A DNA stretch of 64,000 bases, taken from positions 1,488,001 through 1,552,000 of the forward strand of contig NZ_CP082276.1 in NCBI RefSeq assembly GCF_023746615.1, in the 5' to 3' direction. Shown piece by piece: positions 1 to 8,245 of the stretch (the stretch's first letter is position 1; each line of letters begins with the position of its first letter). Below the pieces are notes generated by a model that saw only the letters and a list, made by a program, of their open reading frames with translations, was not told the origin of the DNA and ran no database searches. This DNA is from Grimontia kaedaensis. Lineage in GTDB: Bacteria > Pseudomonadota > Gammaproteobacteria > Enterobacterales > Vibrionaceae. The position numbers and the translations under genes were made by a program.

Positions 1-1
1 C

Positions 2-1042
2 ATTATCAATTCCCTTTGGCAATCTCCCGGCGTCTCACGCATTGATGTCGCAGCCAAGCTCGGGTTGGATAAATCCACCGTCACCAAAACCGTCAACCAT
101 CTGCTGGATATCGGGATGATCCTCGAGCAGCCGCAAATGGTCACGGGTAAAGGTGGTCGCCCAAAGGTTTCGCTCGTCTTTAATCCGGATTTTGGCGTGC
201 TAGTTGGAGTCGATGTTAACTCTGATACCTTGAAAGTTTCCGTCGTCAACTTGCTCGGTCAGGTCGTTTATCACGACATGCTTCCCATCGACACACACGC
301 TCCTATCGACAAAGCAATGTTGGCGGCGCTTGTTCCCAGTGTTAATGCTATTCAGAAGCTGTTTCCCCGAATCCTTGCGATCGGTATTGGTATGCCCGGT
401 GTCATCGATCCTGATAAAAACCAACTTTTAGTTTCCCATGCACTGTCGGTGCGTTCGTCAATTAACTTCGCTACCCAGTTCAAACGACTTTTTCCTTACC
501 CGGTTTTTCTGGATAACGATGCCAATTGCGGTGCCTGGGGTGAACTTATGCAGCAACGTAGTCTGCCCTACGACCATTTCCTCTACGTGTTGCTTTCTAC
601 CCACCATGCCCGAGAGCTTTATCATCGTCTTGGCGTTGGTGTTGGTGTTGTGCTTAACCGTCAACTTTTCTATGGCGAAAACTATATGGCAGGCCAATTT
701 AACAGTCAGGAGCTCATGCGCGGCGCAGAGCCAACTCCAAGTGTCATCATTGAAGAGTTCTCTGCTCTTGCCGTCAATCTTTGTAGCCTGATGAGTATTC
801 GCCGCATCGTCATCGGTGGGAATGGTCTTTCATTCGGATCTGAACTCGCAACATCTCTTCGCAAACACAGCGATTCTCTATCGGGTTCACTGATTCTCAA
901 ACCAAACATTGAATTTTCATTGTTGGGGCCTCAGGCCGCAGCGATGGGCGCGGCCTCAATGGCCTGGCAGAAATTACTCACGGCAGAACTGAAGCTGGCA
1001 GAGAGCCTAAGCCTGTCCGAGAACGGTAATCTTTCGATTTAG
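2..1042 (+). CDS. ROK-family transcriptional regulator (5' end outside window)
   Basis: The frame is open from base 2, so the true start lies upstream of the window. The first ~45 visible residues form a MarR-like winged helix (VSRIDVAAKLGLDKSTVTK), followed by a ROK sugar-kinase-like domain with GVDVNSDTLKVSVV, IGIGMPGVIDP and LDNDANCGAWGEL. The zinc-binding CxCGxxGC motif usual in NagC/Mlc-type regulators is absent: the stretch after GENYMAGQFN carries no cysteines. Twenty-one bases separate it from the downstream hexosaminidase gene, so it probably controls that operon in response to an amino sugar. Ligand and operator are unknown; the altered zinc site suggests an atypical or ligand-insensitive ROK protein. 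Confidence 0.85.
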   Translation: MINSLWQSPGVSRIDVAAKLGLDKSTVTKTVNHLLDIGMILEQPQMVTGKGGRPKVSLVFNPDFGVLVGVDVNSDTLKVSVVNLLGQVVYHDMLPIDTHAPIDKAMLAALVPSVNAIQKLFPRILAIGIGMPGVIDPDKNQLLVSHALSVRSSINFATQFKRLFPYPVFLDNDANCGAWGELMQQRSLPYDHFLYVLLSTHHARELYHRLGVGVGVVLNRQLFYGENYMAGQFNSQELMRGAEPTPSVIIEEFSALAVNLCSLMSIRRIVIGGNGLSFGSELATSLRKHSDSLSGSLILKPNIEFSLLGPQAAAMGAASMAWQKLLTAELKLAESLSLSENGNLSI

Positions 1043-1063
1043 GGTGAATGACAAGGACGTCTG

Positions 1064-2845
1064 ATGGTAACCATTTTTCCCGCACCAAAACGCTACTCGC
1101 CCGGATACGCCAGTAAACGTATTTGTGTTTCCAGCATCATAGCGACCTGTCCGGTCAATTTTGGCGCAAAACTACATCACGCTGCTCTCACGTATCGGCA
1201 CGATCCGGATTTGCCCGAACAAGGATTCCGGATTAGCTTTCCCAGTGATGGGGTTACCATTGAATACCGCGACCTTCGTGGGGTTCGTTATGCACATCTC
1301 GCCATCAATCAGCTTATTGATACTCAGGCAGTCGTCAAGCAAGACGCTGTGATTGAAGATTGGCCAGACTTCCCCACGCGCTCAGTGTTGCTCGATATCA
1401 GCCGGGATCGCGTGCCCACTATGGATACACTAAAGCGACTGATTGATTACTTCAGTACTCTGCGCTTCAACCAGTTCCAGCTCTACACTGAGCACACCTT
1501 CGCCTACCGAAAACATGAAACGGTGTGGCGAGATTACTCACCAATGACGGCAGAAGAAATCCGTGAAATCGACGCATACTGCCAACAGGTCGGTATTGAA
1601 TTGGTCGCCAATCAGGCAACATTCGGACATATGGAAAAGTGGCTCTGCCATCCCGAATACCAGCATCTTGCAGAACAAACCACGGGCTTTCTTGATCAAC
1701 GAGGCGATTTCAGACCCGGCGCTTTTGGACTGAACCCCATCAGCGAACAAACCGCAGAGTTTATTGATCAACTGCTATCAGAAGTTACGCCCAATTTTTC
1801 CAGTGACATTCTGAACATCAACTTTGACGAAACCATGGACTTGGGTGTCAATGCCAGCAAATCGGCTTGCGAGATTTTCGGTAAAGGTAAAGTCTTCCTC
1901 AACTACCTCAACAAGGTGTTGGAAGTCGCAAACTCAAAAGGCAAGCAATGCCAGATTTTCAGTGACATGTTGTTCCGTTATCCGAATCTTATCGATCAGC
2001 TCCCCGAAAACCTTACCTTGCTGAACTGGGGTTACGAAGCTGATCATCCCTTCGATGCTGAACATAAGCAATTAGCTTTGTTTGGCTACCCATTCCATGT
2101 TGTGGTCTCTACCGATTGTTTTGCTTCTGTTGCAGGAAGGTGGAATTCCGCAACCACGCATATGCGCCGCGCCGCTAAATCAGCCAAACGCTTTGGTGCT
2201 GAAGGCTACATGGTGACCGAATGGGGTGACATGGGACATGGCCAACAACATGCCATGCCAATTCCTGGTTATGCCTTCGCAAGCGCCATGGCATGGGGTG
2301 AAGAACAGCAAACCGACAGTGACATGATCATTCCGCTCAGTTGGTATTATCCTGACGCGTCTGAGGTTGAGTTGAATGCGTTGATCGCACTGCAGGATAT
2401 ATATCATTCAACTGGTATTGAAACACCTAACTGCGCCTTTTTTGGTCCAGTATTATTTGACCAACAATCAGGCCGCCATATTAAGCGGATGAAGGGGCTC
2501 GCTACCCATAATCTTGAACACTCGCTCGCCGAACTAAAAAGCTGGAAGGTGCGGCTCGGCCCTCTCCCAGACAACGAGCTGAGAAACGACCTTCTTTGGA
2601 CTATTGATGCGTTAGAGATAGCTTGCCTCATTGTGAAAGGGTATGCAGAGGAAGAACACCGCCTTACACAGGATTTCAGTGATGAACGCAAACAGACCTT
2701 GAAAGCGAGGTTGCAACCATTAATTCAGCGTTATCGCGAACTTTGGCAAGAACATTACCGACCGGGAGGCATGATGCAAAGTAGCAGTCGTCTTGAGTAT
2801 TTGTCTTCGCTTCTGACCGTCAATGAGATAAATCATACACACTAG
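1064..2845 (+). CDS. Family 20 glycoside hydrolase (beta-N-acetylhexosaminidase-like)
   Basis: 593 residues. A GH20b-like N-terminal domain (to ~residue 100) is followed by the TIM barrel, beginning around RSVLLDISRDRVPT. The catalytic Asp-Glu pair of GH20 enzymes is visible as NFDET (D255, E256); the family uses substrate-assisted catalysis to release terminal GlcNAc or GalNAc. No signal peptide is evident, so the enzyme is probably cytoplasmic and acts on imported oligosaccharides. The ATG is preceded by AAGGACG. It sits between a ROK regulator and an AAC(3)-fold acetyltransferase on the same strand with short gaps, indicating one operon. Exact substrate is not deducible. Confidence 0.82.
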   Translation: MVTIFPAPKRYSPGYASKRICVSSIIATCPVNFGAKLHHAALTYRHDPDLPEQGFRISFPSDGVTIEYRDLRGVRYAHLAINQLIDTQAVVKQDAVIEDWPDFPTRSVLLDISRDRVPTMDTLKRLIDYFSTLRFNQFQLYTEHTFAYRKHETVWRDYSPMTAEEIREIDAYCQQVGIELVANQATFGHMEKWLCHPEYQHLAEQTTGFLDQRGDFRPGAFGLNPISEQTAEFIDQLLSEVTPNFSSDILNINFDETMDLGVNASKSACEIFGKGKVFLNYLNKVLEVANSKGKQCQIFSDMLFRYPNLIDQLPENLTLLNWGYEADHPFDAEHKQLALFGYPFHVVVSTDCFASVAGRWNSATTHMRRAAKSAKRFGAEGYMVTEWGDMGHGQQHAMPIPGYAFASAMAWGEEQQTDSDMIIPLSWYYPDASEVELNALIALQDIYHSTGIETPNCAFFGPVLFDQQSGRHIKRMKGLATHNLEHSLAELKSWKVRLGPLPDNELRNDLLWTIDALEIACLIVKGYAEEEHRLTQDFSDERKQTLKARLQPLIQRYRELWQEHYRPGGMMQSSSRLEYLSSLLTVNEINHTH

Positions 2846-2855
2846 GAGGCGCTCT

Positions 2856-3659
2856 GTGGGCACCACAGCACAAAACATCAAGACTGCGATAGAAGTATTG
2901 AATCTAGATAACAAGGTTATATTTGCCCACTGTGCTATGCGTTCATTTGGTGGATTTGAAGGCGGCGCTGACAGTCTGCTGGACGCGTTTCTTTCTGCCG
3001 GCTGCACTGTGGTCGCGCCGACGTTTACCTATTTTCCAATGTGCCATTCGCCAGATGGTATCGAATATGCACAAAATGGTTATCGTGGGGAGCTTGAAAT
3101 AGACCCATCTCCTTACGACGCCTATGCCAATGACATTGAGCCTTCAATGGGCGCCTTTGCCAAAGCTGTACTTAACCACCCCAAACGGATCAGAACAGAG
3201 CATCCGATGAACAGCTATGCCGCAGTGGGTCCGCTCGCTGAAGCTGTCCTTGCACCCCAAGATGACTTTAATGTGTATGGCGTTTACCAATCGCCTCAAG
3301 CCAGAAATGCAGTTGTGCTTTCAATAGGAGTCACCCCAAACAGCATTACACCTATTCATTATGCAGAGCAATTGGCTGGAAAAGCGCTGTTCCGTCGCTG
3401 GGCGCAAACAGCCCAGCGGGGCGTCGTTGAGACATGTGTGGGATCTTGTTCCGAAGGATTTATCTATCTTCAGCCGTACCTGTCACCAATCCAGACTAAA
3501 AAGCTCGTCGGGGAAAGCACTTGGACGGCATATCCACTTGAAGCACTGCTCCATGCATGTACGCAGGCATTTCGTACGAACCCTTCTGTAACGCGTTGTT
3601 CTGATGATTGTCCGCGATGTGAAGATATGACACTTGGTGGCGTTAAAACCTTAAATTAG
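2856..3659 (+). CDS. AAC(3)-family N-acetyltransferase-like protein
   Basis: 267 residues with the Antibiotic_NAT (aminoglycoside 3-N-acetyltransferase) fold: VIFAHCAMRSFGGFEGG near the start, VVAPTFTYF, and the family's histidine segment in RTEHPMNSYAAVG. Starts with GTG preceded by a strong AGGAGG 10 bases downstream of the hexosaminidase stop. Family members transfer acetyl from acetyl-CoA to an amino group; many chromosomal homologues do not confer resistance. Position after a GH20 enzyme suggests an amino-sugar substrate (inference). Two cysteine-rich patches (CVGSC, CSDDCPRC) towards the C-terminus are unusual and could bind metal. Resistance should not be assumed from this sequence. 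Confidence 0.75.
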   Translation: MGTTAQNIKTAIEVLNLDNKVIFAHCAMRSFGGFEGGADSLLDAFLSAGCTVVAPTFTYFPMCHSPDGIEYAQNGYRGELEIDPSPYDAYANDIEPSMGAFAKAVLNHPKRIRTEHPMNSYAAVGPLAEAVLAPQDDFNVYGVYQSPQARNAVVLSIGVTPNSITPIHYAEQLAGKALFRRWAQTAQRGVVETCVGSCSEGFIYLQPYLSPIQTKKLVGESTWTAYPLEALLHACTQAFRTNPSVTRCSDDCPRCEDMTLGGVKTLN

Positions 3660-3700
3660 CTCGCTGGAATCAGAACCTGACCATCTTTATTTCTGCCCTT

Positions 3701-3739
3701 AGCCTAATAAGTGACGATGTCACTAATTGGGCTTTTTTA
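3701..3739 (+). terminator. Rho-independent terminator of the hexosaminidase operon
   Basis: AGCCTAATAAGTGAC pairs with GTCACTAATTGGGCT around a GAT loop (two mismatches) and runs into six Ts. It lies 41 bases after the acetyltransferase stop. Confidence 0.8.
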
Positions 3740-3851
3740 TATCGCTTACTCAATAAAGTGCACATACCAGCACTTATACTGAAAGAACTTTGACGAGCCA
3801 AGCTTTTGTGTCTACTTTATTAAGCACGTGTAACAAAAATGGATATAAAAT

Positions 3852-4091
3852 ATGAAAGGAACCCACAATAATATCAGTTACATAGTTAAGGTGAACGAAA
3901 GAGAAGATTTGGGCGGATTTGCTGCCTCGTTTTCTTTCACCTCTTCCTCAGAACAAGGTGATGCCGTCTCAAAAGCTTATGAGTTAATGAACTCTGACAA
4001 GTCACTGTCAATTTTCAAAAGTCAGGAAGATGCGACCAAGGCTGCAGAGCGCTGCGTGAGAATGTGCATCGATGATGGCTTTGTTCGATAA
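3852..4091 (+). CDS. Small hypothetical protein, 79 aa
   Basis: Not recognised. A soluble 79-residue protein with no signal peptide or membrane segment; the N-terminal half is serine/threonine-rich (SFSFTSSSEQGD), the C-terminal half looks helical and ends with two cysteines (ERCVRMCIDDGFVR). The ATG follows a weak AT-rich leader, and a clear terminator begins 23 bases after the stop, which supports a real monocistronic gene. No functional clue from neighbours. Confidence 0.6.
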   Translation: MKGTHNNISYIVKVNEREDLGGFAASFSFTSSSEQGDAVSKAYELMNSDKSLSIFKSQEDATKAAERCVRMCIDDGFVR

Positions 4092-4113
4092 GCCAACACC
4101 TATACCCAAAGCT

Positions 4114-4140
4114 AAAAAAGCACCTGTCGGTGCTTTTTTT
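4114..4140 (+). terminator. Rho-independent terminator
   Basis: AAAAAAGCACC-TGTC-GGTGCTTTTTT hairpin with A tract before and T tract after, so it can act in both directions and also serves the convergent GFA gene. Confidence 0.85.
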
Positions 4141-4141
4141 G

Positions 4142-4543
4142 TTATCGGCCCGGTTGCCACTCATCATATTGTGGCATGTCATGTTCGTAACTCAGCCAGC
4201 TGACTTCGTCTGATTTCCATATGCGAAGCTATGGAACCTGCCCGGGATCTTCATCCAGAGAAGCAACCCGCAGTGCGTGGAACGCACCGCCTTCTTTCAT
4301 CTTAACTAACGGGCTGCCGCACACAGAGCAAAAGTGGCGTTTAGTGCCCGGTGAGGATTCAAACTGGGAGACTATATCTTCACCTTTCAGCCATTGAAAG
4401 TCTTCTGGAAGAACTGCAGCCGCCGTGTTAAACGCAGCCCCGTTAGATTTTCGGCAAGCGCTACACGAGCAGTGTGTAATAGGTGAACTTAACTTTTTAA
4501 CTTCATATTGAACAGCACCACAAAGACAGCTTCCTTTCATCAC
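4142..4543 (-). pseudogene. GFA-family zinc protein with internal TAG stop
   Basis: The first 104 codons encode a GFA (glutathione-dependent formaldehyde-activating enzyme-like) domain with the expected zinc cysteines: C6, C8 (CLCG), C25, C27, C30 (CSCSAC) and C72, C75 (CSVC). Translation meets TAG at 4229-4231. Read straight through in the same frame, it continues LRIWKSDEVSWLSYEHDMPQ and so on to a TAA at 4142-4144, which is the normal family C-terminus and gives the usual ~133 residues. A single CAG-to-TAG change would explain it. The truncated product keeps all visible zinc ligands, so partial function is possible; a sequencing error is the other explanation. Confidence 0.8.
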
Positions 4544-4639
4544 TTCTCCTTATTGAGTGATCACCTTTCTACTGCTCCGGTAATCCTGTTTATTATTCAG
4601 GCAACAATCTCATCGTTTTATCTATAAATCAACAATATA

Positions 4640-4668
4640 AAAAAGGCACCTCTATGAGATGCCTTTTA
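4640..4668 (-). terminator. Rho-independent terminator
   Basis: AAAAGGCACCTC-TAT-GAGATGCCTTTT forms a hairpin with A and T tracts on the two sides. It lies 16 bases beyond the stop of the minus-strand membrane-protein gene and can act in both directions. Confidence 0.75.
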
Positions 4669-4683
4669 TACACTTCTATCAAT

Positions 4684-5232
4684 TTATGCCGCTTCGGCCG
4701 TTTCCAGCTTCTGCGATTTATCAAACATCAGCTTGTAACTCATGATGCCGATAACCAGAGCCTTGATGATCATCATCTGCGGATTGCCATAGTAGGCAGC
4801 CATACCAATGAAGCCTGACAGCAGCATCAACTTGCGATAATTGGTCAGTGTGGTCATGAAGAGCGCAAGCAAGATAATACCCAAATCAGCGAACTGCAGC
4901 GCCACTGGCAGCGTTGGGTCCGCAATGAAAGCGGTAACCGCAACATAGGCGATGTAAACAATACCCGCCGCCATTACAGCCCCCAGCGTCAGAATCACTG
5001 ACCTTGAAGCATTGGTAAAGTCTTTCGCATAGCGATAAGTGTTCAGAGACGCAACCGAAAGGTTAAGGATAACTTTCGGCCACCAGCCCATAAGAAATGC
5101 CCAAAGCGTGTCATTTGCCGCCGAGCCAAATGCAGCAAAACGGGTAAATTTCATGCTGTTGAAAATCGTAATGCCAATGTAAAAAGCAACAGAGGTCCAT
5201 CCTAGGATTTCTGTGATGAGATCTAACGTCAT
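4684..5232 (-). CDS. Multi-pass inner-membrane protein (YgjV-like)
   Basis: 182 residues, five to six hydrophobic segments with short loops. The N-terminus (ILGWTSVAFYIGITIFNSMK) and the GWWPKVILNLSVASLNTYRY segment recall the YgjV family of inner-membrane proteins, which have no assigned function; the match is by eye. The C-terminus is a short charged tail. Monocistronic: its terminator follows directly and the upstream gene is over 200 bases away. No substrate can be inferred. Confidence 0.6.
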   Translation of the reverse strand: MTLDLITEILGWTSVAFYIGITIFNSMKFTRFAAFGSAANDTLWAFLMGWWPKVILNLSVASLNTYRYAKDFTNASRSVILTLGAVMAAGIVYIAYVAVTAFIADPTLPVALQFADLGIILLALFMTTLTNYRKLMLLSGFIGMAAYYGNPQMMIIKALVIGIMSYKLMFDKSQKLETAEAA

Positions 5233-5427
5233 TCAGGGTACTTCTCTTACAGGTGAGCGTGATTAGCTCGGAGATGTGTTTTCCATCACCGGCAGGTATG
5301 TTATGCCGAATTTATAACCACTCATTAACGTGCTTGCAGACGGTTATCGGGGCTGAGACCGATAATAAAGTGATATTGATGTACTAATCAACGAGTATTT
5401 TGGGGATTGAGGATGTGAGAATTAGAG

Positions 5428-5453
5428 GGCTTGATGCTTCTCTACATCAAGCC
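5428..5453 (-). terminator. Hairpin at the end of the TonB2 operon
   Basis: GGCTTGATG and CATCAAGCC pair across an 8-base loop immediately after the stop codon of the last gene. On the minus strand it is followed by CTCTAATTC rather than a clean T tract, so it is a weak terminator candidate. Confidence 0.45.
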
Positions 5454-6637
5454 TACTGGATCTTCTGGCTAAGGTATTGAATCCACGACTCACTTTGGTT
5501 TGAAGGCTTCAGTTCGTTCGCCCTTTTGGCGTGGAGAAGCGCCTTATCAAACTCATTGAGTTTGTCATATGCCAACGCACGGGCAAGTTCAACATCAGGG
5601 GCTTTTTCTGGGCTGTTGACCTTCTCTAGCAATGACAACGCTTTTTTGTATTGACCATGTTGAAGCGACAACTGTGAAGCAACCCAATAGTATTTTGGTG
5701 CTTCAGCAGCGGCGCGCTCCCAGGCAATAATGGCCTTATTCCATTCCTTGGCCTGTTGCCAGTAAGACGCTTCCATCACCAAGCGCGTCATCTCTGCGTC
5801 ACCTTGATTGACTTCGCTCATTAGTGCAGCCGCCTTTTCAGGTACACCCTGCTGTTGGTATAACTGCGCCATCATCATCTTTTCAGACTCTGATAGAGCA
5901 ATACCTTCACGTTTTGCCAACACTAGCGTGTTAAGCATCTGTTTTTGATCGTTGAGACGTTGATAGCTGCCTACCAACTGAATCCACCAGGTTTTCTTTT
6001 CTGGCTCAATAGCGATTAGTTGCTTTAGCGTTCGGGTCGAACCTTTCCAATGCTTGAGTTTGAGTTGCGATCCTAACTTCAGCGATAACGAAGAAGATTT
6101 CGCAGAAACCAGCTTCAAATGGGCATTAATACCTTTAAGTGAATCGCTGTACTGCTCATTCTGATAGTGCGCCTGAGCAATTCGCAGCCAAATTTCTCCA
6201 CGATCTTTCTGACGTAGCGTTTTGGATGTTGACAGTGGATAATAGAGTTTTAATGCATCCTGATAGCGTGATTGCGTCATCAGCAAATCTGCCAGCATAC
6301 GCTCGGATGCCATTTGCGCCTCTTCTTCAAGCACTTTGCTATTCACCGACGCATACAAAGCATTGATGGCTTTCTGTGCATCTCCCTTCTGCCAATAAAC
6401 CACCCCGAGCATACGGTTCACAAATGCTTTATCGTACTCAGTCGGCGTACCGGCACTCTCAAGCACCGTGGCAGCATCTTTCCACTGTTCATCGGCTTGA
6501 AGCTCCAACGCTTTCTGAACTTGCCTTGCAGTTGACGCTGTCAGCTCAGCGGCTTGCACAGGAGATAAAAAGAATGCGCCCACCAGCAAAAGAAGCATTG
6601 AACGACGACTGATTATTTGTTGGATGAAACGCTTCAT
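5453..6637 (-). CDS. TPR-repeat protein of the TonB2 system
   Basis: 394 residues: an N-terminal signal sequence (hydrophobic MLLLLVGAFFLSPVQA) followed by helical tetratricopeptide-like repeats to the C-terminus, for example the YDKLNEFDKALLHAKRANEL unit. Known Vibrio TtpC-TonB2 loci end with a periplasmic TPR protein, and this one overlaps the tonB2 stop by four bases (ATGA), so it is translationally coupled. Probable role: periplasmic or outer-membrane-associated partner of TonB2 in energy-dependent iron uptake; the precise function is not established from sequence. Confidence 0.8.
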   Translation of the reverse strand: MKRFIQQIISRRSMLLLLVGAFFLSPVQAAELTASTARQVQKALELQADEQWKDAATVLESAGTPTEYDKAFVNRMLGVVYWQKGDAQKAINALYASVNSKVLEEEAQMASERMLADLLMTQSRYQDALKLYYPLSTSKTLRQKDRGEIWLRIAQAHYQNEQYSDSLKGINAHLKLVSAKSSSLSLKLGSQLKLKHWKGSTRTLKQLIAIEPEKKTWWIQLVGSYQRLNDQKQMLNTLVLAKREGIALSESEKMMMAQLYQQQGVPEKAAALMSEVNQGDAEMTRLVMEASYWQQAKEWNKAIIAWERAAAEAPKYYWVASQLSLQHGQYKKALSLLEKVNSPEKAPDVELARALAYDKLNEFDKALLHAKRANELKPSNQSESWIQYLSQKIQ

Positions 6638-7293
6638 TTTGTGAGTGCAAACTCCAGTTTTACTGTCTGACCAGGTTGCGATACTGGTTTACCGTCGATA
6701 AGCAGTGGTGTGTATTTCCACTTTTTCAAAGCGCGTAATGCTTCGCGGTCAAAAATACGCTTTGGTGACGCTTCGATCACTTTCATGCCTGTCGGCCGGC
6801 CTTCTTCATTGATCGTAAAGCTCACGACGACATACCCTTCAATACCACGCCTTAGCGCTTTAGCCGGGTAGCTTGGCTGAACACGAACCAGAGGCATTGC
6901 TGCCTGATTACCCTGCCCAAATGAAGGCGTCAATTCACCCACTGCCGGTGAGGGCGCCGCTTTTATCGCTGGCATATTGATGCTCATACCATCCACCTGT
7001 AGATCCATCGCGATGTCCGGCATCACAGGCTGAATTGATGGCGTGGTCGCTGCTGCAGTTGGCGCGCTCATTTGCATACTCGGCGGCGGTGGCGGCACGT
7101 CAGGTTTTGGTGGCGCGACACGATCACGACGTTCAATTTCACTTTCCGGTTCAGTCATAAAAACGTCGAAAGCAAACGGTAAGTCTTCGTCTTTCGAGGA
7201 GCCAGATGGTGCAGCAACCATGGTAGCCATGAGCGCGAAAAGACCAAAAGCACTCAGTAACCCCATCGGCAATGCCAATAGCATTCGCAGCAT
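6634..7293 (-). CDS. tonB2: TonB2 energy-transducing protein
   Basis: 219 residues: an N-terminal signal anchor (GLLSAFGLFALMATMV), a periplasmic proline-rich stretch (PPKPDVPPPPPS), and a C-terminal TonB domain from about YPAKALRRGIEGYVVVSFTI to KKWKYTPLL. TonB couples the proton-motive force harvested by ExbB/ExbD to outer-membrane siderophore and haem receptors. Its start overlaps the exbD stop by one base (TAATG). Short TonB2-type proteins in vibrios work only with the TtpC-containing complex encoded beside it, which fits the neighbours here. Confidence 0.93.
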   Translation of the reverse strand: MLRMLLALPMGLLSAFGLFALMATMVAAPSGSSKDEDLPFAFDVFMTEPESEIERRDRVAPPKPDVPPPPPSMQMSAPTAAATTPSIQPVMPDIAMDLQVDGMSINMPAIKAAPSPAVGELTPSFGQGNQAAMPLVRVQPSYPAKALRRGIEGYVVVSFTINEEGRPTGMKVIEASPKRIFDREALRALKKWKYTPLLIDGKPVSQPGQTVKLEFALTK

Positions 7294-7697
7294 TATGGCT
7301 TCTCCGCTGCCAACGCAATTTTGACGATGCCCGCGCCTTTCGCTGCATCTATCACTTTCACAACTGTGCCACTGTAAGCGTGCTCGTCCGCCTGGATAAC
7401 CAGTGAGGCTTCAGGCTGTTCACTGACCAGACGGGTCAGCGTCGCTTCGACACGTTCTTCATCAACACGGGTTTTGTCGATAAAAATATCATTGTTTGCG
7501 GTGACCGCGACATAAATCCCAACACTCTTTTGTGCTGTGGCATTACTCGCCGTTGGACGGTTCACATCCACACCAGATTCACGAACAAAGGTGCTGGTGA
7601 CGATAAAGAAGATCAGCATAATGAAGACGATATCGAGCATCGAAGTCAGATCGATTTGTGCATCTTCACGCTGTTTTTGGTGACGTTGAAATCTCAT
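7293..7697 (-). CDS. exbD2: ExbD2 biopolymer transport protein
   Basis: 134 residues with one N-terminal membrane helix carrying the essential aspartate of the ExbD/TolR family in DLTSMLDIVFIMLIFFIVTS, then a periplasmic domain ending AAKGAGIVKIALAAEK. It forms the proton channel with ExbB2 in the inner membrane. The start overlaps the exbB2 stop by four bases. The first residues (MRFQRHQKQREDAQID) form a basic cytoplasmic tail. Confidence 0.93.
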   Translation of the reverse strand: MRFQRHQKQREDAQIDLTSMLDIVFIMLIFFIVTSTFVRESGVDVNRPTASNATAQKSVGIYVAVTANNDIFIDKTRVDEERVEATLTRLVSEQPEASLVIQADEHAYSGTVVKVIDAAKGAGIVKIALAAEKP

Positions 7698-8245
7698 GCC
7701 TGACTCCTTAGTGCCTGAGTCAATGATGCCTCCCGGCGCTCACAGGTTTTCTGAAGCCTTGCATGGGCAAACAGCCCTGCCAGCGCAATGACCATACCTG
7801 CCATGGTTGGCAGGGTCGCCAGTGAAATACCCGCCGCCATTGAGCGGGGCTCGCCCGTCCCTTCCAACGCCATTAAGTCAAACACAGAAATCATCCCTGT
7901 CACTGTGCCAAGCAGACCAAGCATTGGGCAAATCGCCACCAACGCTTTCAGGAAGTTGAGATTACGATAGAGTTGGGTACGCGCTTCAAACAACCAGCTT
8001 TCGCGCATAGACTGCGACACCCAAGAGGCTTTGTCTTCCCTTAATTGCCATTTCGCAATAGTTTGCTTTTTCAGGCTTGGAAAGGTGGTGATAAGAAACA
8101 GTAAACGTTCAAACACCAGCAACCAACTCAGTGCCGCAACCAAGGCCAAACCCCAAAGTACTGGGCCGCCTTGGGTCATAAAGTCATTAAGGGAGAGCCA
8201 CCAGTCTTGAACACTTGGCAACTCCAGAAGGGTTATTTCTGTCAT
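7694..8245 (-). CDS. exbB2: ExbB2 MotA/TolQ/ExbB proton-channel protein
   Basis: 183 residues with three membrane segments; the conserved family core is CPMLGLLGTVTGMISVF followed by ISLATLPTMAGMVIALAGLF. Together with ExbD2 it forms the inner-membrane motor that energises TonB2. Shorter than classical ExbB, as expected for the ExbB2 type. It overlaps the ttpC stop by four bases, so stoichiometry is probably set by translational coupling. Confidence 0.92.
   Translation of the reverse strand: MTEITLLELPSVQDWWLSLNDFMTQGGPVLWGLALVAALSWLLVFERLLFLITTFPSLKKQTIAKWQLREDKASWVSQSMRESWLFEARTQLYRNLNFLKALVAICPMLGLLGTVTGMISVFDLMALEGTGEPRSMAAGISLATLPTMAGMVIALAGLFAHARLQKTCERREASLTQALRSQA

Noticed and set aside
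2856..3659. Acquired aminoglycoside-resistance gene
   Set aside because: The gene sits in a metabolic operon, with no mobile element beside it, and chromosomal AAC(3)-like proteins often lack resistance activity.
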